NCBI GenBank assembly: GCA_028292185.1
Contig: JAQGMT010000102.1
Location: 1 to 10,884 of the forward strand
Origin: Ramlibacter sp.
Lineage (GTDB): Bacteria; Pseudomonadota; Gammaproteobacteria; Burkholderiales; Burkholderiaceae_C
Direction of reading: 5' to 3'
DNA: 10,884 nucleotides
The number at the start of each line of letters is the position of its first letter. The stretch's first letter is position 1. This document shows positions 7,371-10,884 of this stretch, one piece after another. Made by a program: the position numbers and the translations under genes. Below the pieces are notes generated by a model. That model worked only from the letters and a program-made list of their open reading frames with translations, was not told the origin of the DNA and ran no database searches.

Positions 7371-7450
7371 AAGACTTGGTGTGATCCCGCTCCAAGCTGC
7401 GCGATCGCGTGACTCAGTACGGAATCGTCTTCAACCAGCAAGATTCGCAT
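7367..7450 (-). pseudogene. Truncated OmpR-type response regulator, N-terminal 27 codons
   Basis: The 27-residue frame begins MRILLVEDDSVLSHAIAQ, the start of an OmpR/QseB-class response-regulator receiver domain: strand 1 (RILLV), the acidic pocket E7-D8-D9 and helix 1. The match weakens after residue 18 (LGAGSHQVL) and the frame stops at residue 27. The phospho-acceptor aspartate (normally near residue 51), the rest of the receiver and the DNA-binding domain are absent. I find no continuation in another frame, because the next base triplets are the start of the fusion-protein gene. The stop (TGA) overlaps that gene's ATG by 4 bases. RND operons of the Mdt/Mux type are commonly neighboured by a two-component system, so this is probably the relic of a lost regulator gene. 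It may survive because it couples translation to the adaptor. The upstream sequence shows no strong Shine-Dalgarno. Confidence 0.7.
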
Positions 7451-7517
7451 GGTGGGCTGTGCGGAAAGAAGTGCAGGATACGACAGATGCTGAGGCGGCT
7501 CTCGCGGGTGTGCAAGC

Positions 7518-7534
7518 CAAGTGCGATGCACTTG
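7518..7534. promoter_or_regulatory. Perfect inverted repeat CAAGTGC-N3-GCACTTG
   Basis: Seven-base perfect arms around GAT lie 68 bases upstream of the response-regulator remnant and about 150 bases upstream of the adaptor start. Position and size suit a dimeric regulator's operator for the efflux operon. A hairpin with a 3-base loop in the transcript leader is the alternative. The repeat is seen; the role is inferred. Confidence 0.4.
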
Positions 7535-7625
7535 CCGAGCGGCCAATACTAGCAATTCGCATCCGATACGCCTGGCTGATGTCGCGGGTACTCGCGTTCA
7601 CAAGTATGCGCGCGTGGCACTCGGA

Positions 7626-7658
7626 GCGCACACCGTTGCGCCGTGGCGTGCGGTGCGC
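7626..7658. repeat. Long imperfect GC-rich hairpin
   Basis: The segment folds back on itself through three stem blocks: GCGCA/TGCGC (7626-7630 with 7654-7658), CCG/CGG (7633-7635 with 7651-7653) and CGCC/GGCG (7639-7642 with 7645-7648), separated by a CA bulge and a TTG/TG internal loop. Twelve pairs, all but one G-C, make it stable as RNA. It is 43 bases upstream of the ATG at 7702 and could be a leader structure or a terminator without a T tract. Confidence 0.4.
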
Positions 7659-7705
7659 TCATAGCCTTGCGATTTTCACCTCCAGGTACCAGGAGGCTAA
7701 GATGC

Positions 7706-7828
7706 GTGGCGCGCCAGCTATCCGGTGGCCGTGAAGTCACCGCTCGCGTTCTGAGACGCATTCTTGCTGCGGCAAGGCTACAGAGATCAGTTCTTCTACG
7801 CAAGGGTCTGGCCCAGCAGTATCCTTGA
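7706..7828 (+). CDS. Small ORF candidate, 40 residues, strong ribosome site
   Basis: A perfect AGGAGG (7691-7696) precedes two overlapping starts: an ATG at 7702 giving a 10-residue peptide (stop at 7734) and a GTG at 7706 giving this 40-residue arginine- and leucine-rich frame (for example ARVLRRILAAARLQRS). The stop TGA at 7826-7828 shares its A with an ATG (7828) that is in frame with mlaA. I do not recognise the peptide. Either frame could be a leader ORF. The short length and lack of a known family keep confidence low. Confidence 0.18.
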   Translation: MARQLSGGREVTARVLRRILAAARLQRSVLLRKGLAQQYP

Positions 7829-7909
7829 TGCACGAACAAATTCAGGAAAAGCCTTATGGCCTTCGTAGCCTGCTCCGAACGCCGCAAAGTAATCAGCGAC
7901 AAAGCTGCT

Positions 7910-7930
7910 GCCTGCCGCAGTGCGGCAGGC
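7910..7930. repeat. Perfect 21-base palindrome upstream of mlaA
   Basis: Ten-base arms GCCTGCCGCA / TGCGGCAGGC surround a single central G, 35 bases before the mlaA start codon. As RNA it would form an 8-base G-C-rich stem with loop CAGTG. No T tract follows on either strand. It could be an operator, a leader hairpin limiting mlaA translation or a transcription stop for upstream RNA. Confidence 0.55.
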
Positions 7931-7965
7931 CAGTCAGGGTCGCAGCACCACAGGTCTTTACGTCT

Positions 7966-8859
7966 ATGAAGTCGACCGCGCAACGTCCGCCCGAAGACCC
8001 GACCTCCATCGCGCGCAAGCCGCGCCGCGCCGCGCCTGCCGTCCTGCTGGCGGCAGCGCTGGCCGGGCTCGGCGGATGCGCCGTCGGGCCAAACCCGCGC
8101 GATCCCTTCGAGCCATTCAACCGCAACATGACGCAGCTCAACGAAGGCATCGACACTATCGCGCTGATGCCGGCCGCCACGGTCTACCGGCAGGTCTTGC
8201 CGCCAATCGTGCGCACGGGCGTGAGCAACTTCTTTGGCAACCTCAGTGACCCATGGTCCTTCGTGAACAGCGCGCTGCAGTTCCATCCGCAGGATGCCGC
8301 TGAGAACTTCATGCGATTCAACGTCAATACCTTCTTCGGGCTCGGCGGGATCCTGGACATCGCGAGCGAACTGCAGATTGAGCGCCACAGGGAGGACTTT
8401 GGCCAGACCCTCGGCCGTTGGGGCGTCCCCGCGGGCCCTTACCTGGTGCTGCCATTGCTGGGCCCTTCAACCATGCGCGACACGTTGGCCCTGCCCGTCG
8501 ATTGGCAGGTCGATCCCGTGCATTACTTGAATCGCGCGGGTACGCGCGATTCCCTCTACGTGACACGCGCGGTAAACGTGCGCTCCGATTTGCTGCTTGC
8601 GGGCTCCGTGTTGGATGAAGCCGCGCTGGACAAATACAGCTTCACGCGGGATGCCTACTTGCAACGACGCCGGGCGCAGGTCTTCGACGTGGACAAATCT
8701 ACCTCGGACAAGGGATTGGCCAACAAGGAACCCGATACGGACGGCAAAGAGCCTGACGTCGATGGCCGGGTTCTGCCCTTGCCGGAGAACACGCCTGCCT
8801 CCGCGTCGGCAAGCCCGACCGCTCCTGCAGTCGCGTTCCCCGGCGCGTTAGCGGATTGA
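7966..8859 (+). CDS. mlaA: MlaA (VacJ) outer-membrane lipoprotein, phospholipid transport
   Basis: MlaA sits in the outer membrane with a porin and removes mislocalised phospholipid from the outer leaflet, passing it to periplasmic MlaC and the MlaFEDB transporter. This 297-residue protein has a lipoprotein signal with lipobox LGGC and lipidated Cys38, followed by the conserved core: DPFEPFNRNM (46-55), VSNFFGNLSDPWSFVNSALQ (86-105), NFMRFNVNTFFGLGG (114-128) and EDFGQTLGRWGVPAGPYLVLPLLGPS (143-168), then RDTLALPVD. The signal is long (37 residues) with a basic stretch ARKPRR before the hydrophobic run. The frame is open back to 7828, which would put the lipobox near residue 84 and is unlikely. 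AGG at 7952-7954 is a weak, distant ribosome site. The C-terminal 50 residues are an acidic then Ala/Pro/Ser-rich tail with a seven-residue repeat. No other mla gene is nearby. Confidence 0.93.
   Translation: MKSTAQRPPEDPTSIARKPRRAAPAVLLAAALAGLGGCAVGPNPRDPFEPFNRNMTQLNEGIDTIALMPAATVYRQVLPPIVRTGVSNFFGNLSDPWSFVNSALQFHPQDAAENFMRFNVNTFFGLGGILDIASELQIERHREDFGQTLGRWGVPAGPYLVLPLLGPSTMRDTLALPVDWQVDPVHYLNRAGTRDSLYVTRAVNVRSDLLLAGSVLDEAALDKYSFTRDAYLQRRRAQVFDVDKSTSDKGLANKEPDTDGKEPDVDGRVLPLPENTPASASASPTAPAVAFPGALAD
8725..8766 (+). repeat. Two tandem 21-base units encoding KEPDxDG in mlaA
   Basis: Residues 254-260 (KEPDTDG) and 261-267 (KEPDVDG) of MlaA are an in-frame tandem duplication in the acidic C-terminal tail. 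The DNA copies have diverged at synonymous sites (AAGGAACCC versus AAAGAGCCT), so the duplication is old or maintained at the protein level. The tail lies outside the conserved MlaA core. Confidence 0.7.
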
Positions 8860-9265
8860 AGACTGCAGTCGTGGGTTGCCCGCCGGACCATTTACACCGG
8901 CACCTGAGACTTGCGTACATCGGCACCGCTGGCCGCGCCTGTTCGCCAGAAACCTGCACACGGAGCGGCTGATCGCTCCGAAATTCGTGGTGCGTATCGC
9001 CGCTCAGGACAAAACGCGACACCAAGATGCCACCGAGCAGCGGCGAGTTGCCACCGGGGACACGGCGAGCATGCGCATTGTGCCTACCGATCCATCGGCA
9101 GATGTCGCAAGTTGAATGTTGTTCGATTGCCCCGCGCCAGCCGGCCACGCCAGCGTTGTAGACTCCCAAGGCCGGGCTCACTTTTGCTCAGAACTGAACA
9201 TTTCGCGCCACCTAACGCGTCTTAAGCTGAACGAGCATCAAGCTTGGTTGGGCCTTAATTCGCTA
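8860..9265. other. Intergenic region mlaA / glycosyltransferase
   Basis: This 406-base gap contains the 10-base palindrome GACTGCAGTC (8861-8870) directly after the mlaA stop and a hairpin at 8961-8980. Reading frames are open on both strands through 8876-9115, but neither has a good ribosome site or a recognisable family, so I call no gene. The glycosyltransferase frame is open back to an ATG at 9116, so the last 150 bases may be coding if that start is used. Confidence 0.5.
8961..8980. terminator. Hairpin downstream of mlaA, possible terminator
   Basis: Perfect 7-base arms CGGAGCG / CGCTCCG with loop GCTGAT (a G-U pair could shorten it to 4) lie 101 bases after the mlaA stop codon. No T run follows on the plus strand, so intrinsic termination is uncertain. 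Confidence 0.3.
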
Positions 9266-10879
9266 ATGACTCTCTCGTACGCCTACTGGAACACTCGAGT
9301 GCGCCGAATCCCGCACTCAATCCCGTGTGCAAAAGCACGTGCTGTACAAACCCGGCGGCGATTTCGGCGGGGATTGGTCCGGGGCGATCCGCCTTCTCTG
9401 AAGTCGCTCGCTGTCTGCGCGTTGGCCTTCGCGATGATTTGGTTGACGCTACTTTCGTATACGTCGCTAACTCCGCCGGCAGACAATATTGAGCAACTGA
9501 CTTGGCTGAACTCGCTTGAGTGGGGCTACTACAAGCATCCCCCTCTTCCCACCTGGATCATCTGGTTGCCTGCCATGCTGTTCGGCGTGCAAGCCGGGAC
9601 AAGCTACGCGGTAGGCGCCGTGGTTACTCTGGGATCCGTGTGCTTGCTCTGGCGTCTGCTTTGCGGTTTGCACGGGCGGCAATATGCCGCCGTTGCATGC
9701 GCAGCGGTTCTGTGCATCACCTACTATAACGGTCGCCTTTACTACTACAACCACGACGTCGTCCTCATGCTCTTGGCGACGGCGAGCGCACTTTTTTGCT
9801 GGCGAGCTTCCAGCACCGGCTTGCTGCGATGGTGGGTTGCTTTGGGAGTGTCGCTTGGACTCGGTGCTCTGACCAAATACCAAGTGGTGGTGACCGGAAC
9901 TTGTGTCATTGTTTTCTGGGTCTGGCAGAGAGGTTGGCGCGACCAGGGGCAGCGAACCGGACTGCTGCTCTGCATCCTTATCGCATTCTTGATTTTTGCG
10001 CCTCACGTCGAGTGGCTCCGAACGCACGAATTCGCCCCAGTTGCGTATTCACTCGATACTGTGGCCGCGCCAATAGTGGGTAACGGGAGGCGCTGGGAAT
10101 CGGCCGTAGCTTGGATTGCCGATCAACTTTTCAATCGGGCTCTTCCCGCTTGGCTTTTGCTGATGTCTGTGGGCTGCCTTCGGGCGCGCATCCCCTTCGT
10201 GAAGCTTGGTCGAGCATCGAGCTCTCCGAAAACTGTTGACTCGAGCAAAGTGTTCTTACTGATTTGGGGCCTGATCCCGCTGGCATTCGTTTCAGTGATG
10301 AGTATCATGCTCGGTACGCAGCTGCAGTCGCACTGGGGCGCTTCGTTCCTGCTCTTCGTAGTACCGGCAGGCATGGAACTGATGGCACCCCGCCGCTGGT
10401 GGGGCCAAGTGCCCGCCAGAGCCTTAATAATTGCCTTTGTCACCATTCAGGCCATTCTTCTGTTGGTGAATTACCTGACTTCGCCGCGCGGCCCCGTCAG
10501 CTTGCGTGACACTCATTGGCGAGCATTCGACTCAACTACGCTCGCCCAGAGGCTCGAAGGCCCTATTCATCAGGCCACCGCGGGCGAACGCATCTGCATC
10601 ATTTCGGGCCCACCGGAACTCGCAGGCGCCTTAGCTTTGCGTCTGCCCGATCACCCTCTCGTTTTGATCGACGGACGCCTGGACCGAAGTCCGTGGATAA
10701 GCGCTGCCCAGCTGGCTACCTGCAACGTACTGGAAGTGCGCGAAAAGCCCGAGGTCCCCAGGCCCAAGCTCAGCCCGTTCCTACCGAGCTTGACGTGGTG
10801 CGTCCGCCGAGGTGTTCCGCCTGGCTCACGCACGACGGCGACGGATGTATGCGCGCTTACTGCTTCCGGTCAGCAATAG
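9266..10879 (+). CDS. GT-C membrane glycosyltransferase, family 39/ArnT-like
   Basis: A polytopic inner-membrane glycosyltransferase of 537 residues from Met 9266. Enzymes of this group transfer a sugar from a polyprenyl-phosphate donor to an envelope acceptor on the periplasmic face. After TM1 (about 47-67) comes the first periplasmic loop with acidic D73-N-I-E76-Q and WGYYKHPPLPTW (86-97), the family hallmark; the usual catalytic acidic pair is here D-N-x-x-E. YYYNHDVVLMLL (159-170) is the second conserved region, with H163-D164, and GALTKYQ (199-205) the third. About ten further hydrophobic segments run to about residue 405, then a soluble C-terminal domain of about 130 residues. The frame opens at ATG 9116, but this adds 50 residues before an already basic N-terminus, with no ribosome site at either ATG, so the start is uncertain. 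GC content is lower than the transporters. Acceptor unknown; lipid A or other surface glycan modification is possible. Confidence 0.82.
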   Translation: MTLSYAYWNTRVRRIPHSIPCAKARAVQTRRRFRRGLVRGDPPSLKSLAVCALAFAMIWLTLLSYTSLTPPADNIEQLTWLNSLEWGYYKHPPLPTWIIWLPAMLFGVQAGTSYAVGAVVTLGSVCLLWRLLCGLHGRQYAAVACAAVLCITYYNGRLYYYNHDVVLMLLATASALFCWRASSTGLLRWWVALGVSLGLGALTKYQVVVTGTCVIVFWVWQRGWRDQGQRTGLLLCILIAFLIFAPHVEWLRTHEFAPVAYSLDTVAAPIVGNGRRWESAVAWIADQLFNRALPAWLLLMSVGCLRARIPFVKLGRASSSPKTVDSSKVFLLIWGLIPLAFVSVMSIMLGTQLQSHWGASFLLFVVPAGMELMAPRRWWGQVPARALIIAFVTIQAILLLVNYLTSPRGPVSLRDTHWRAFDSTTLAQRLEGPIHQATAGERICIISGPPELAGALALRLPDHPLVLIDGRLDRSPWISAAQLATCNVLEVREKPEVPRPKLSPFLPSLTWCVRRGVPPGSRTTATDVCALTASGQQ

Positions 10880-10884
10880 GACTG

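Larger units (their letters stand above)
7451..7965. other. Divergent intergenic region efflux operon / mlaA
   Basis: This 515-base gap between the minus-strand efflux operon and the plus-strand mlaA holds three inverted repeats (7518-7534, 7626-7658, 7910-7930) and a strong AGGAGG with a possible small ORF, annotated separately. I find no sensor-kinase remnant or transposase on either strand. The mlaA frame is open back to ATG 7828, but that extension is not signal-peptide-like. No consensus sigma-70 promoter is convincing in either direction. Confidence 0.6.

Noticed and set aside
7549..8388. 279-residue minus-strand ORF over the mlaA 5' half and the upstream gap
   Set aside because: Most of it is antisense to conserved mlaA; the part in the gap shows no family.
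8876..9115. 79-residue plus-strand ORF between mlaA and the glycosyltransferase
   Set aside because: It starts with TTG, lacks a ribosome site and matches no family I know; the overlap of its stop with the ATG at 9116 may be chance.
8699..9181. 160-residue minus-strand ORF across the mlaA tail and the following gap
   Set aside because: The stretch around 8900-9100 reads somewhat protein-like, but it has no ribosome site or recognised family and its end runs antisense to mlaA. It could be a decayed fragment, but I cannot support that.

Overview
The window looks like a chromosomal segment of a high-GC Gram-negative bacterium. A betaproteobacterium of the Burkholderiales type is the best guess, from the protein families, the codon use and the lipoprotein and RND envelope genes; no rRNA, tRNA or other marker gene is present to fix the genus. 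There are seven intact protein-coding genes, one broken gene remnant and several inverted repeats in the intergenic gaps. I see no insertion sequence, integrase, CRISPR array, tRNA or rRNA.

Layout. Positions 14-430 (minus) encode a small MarR-family repressor. A 320-base gap with several inverted repeats separates it from a divergent gene (751-1473, plus) for a stand-alone metallo-beta-lactamase-fold protein whose metal-ligand pattern is that of flavodiiron proteins. A DHA2-type 14-TM MFS exporter follows on the same strand (1633-3087). It converges on an efflux operon on the minus strand: an RND permease (3178-6246) preceded by its membrane fusion protein (6243-7370), overlapping by 4 bases. 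Directly upstream of the fusion protein, again overlapping by 4 bases, lie the first 27 codons of a response-regulator gene cut off after its acidic pocket (7367-7450).

A 515-base gap (7451-7965) with three inverted repeats and one small ORF candidate precedes mlaA (7966-8859, plus), the outer-membrane lipoprotein of the Mla lipid-transport pathway, here away from any mlaBCDEF genes. A 406-base gap with a hairpin leads to a membrane GT-C (family 39/ArnT-like) glycosyltransferase (about 9266-10879, plus), which is visibly poorer in GC than the transporters.

The common theme is envelope function and export. The MarR regulator probably controls the divergent metallo-hydrolase and perhaps the MFS pump. 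The RND/fusion-protein pair needs an outer-membrane channel not encoded here and appears to have lost the two-component regulator that once sat in front of it. I do not see a clearly new multi-gene system. The points most worth a second look are the flavodiiron-like diiron protein paired with a cysteine-bearing MarR regulator, and the truncated response regulator now positioned as a translational leader of the efflux operon.
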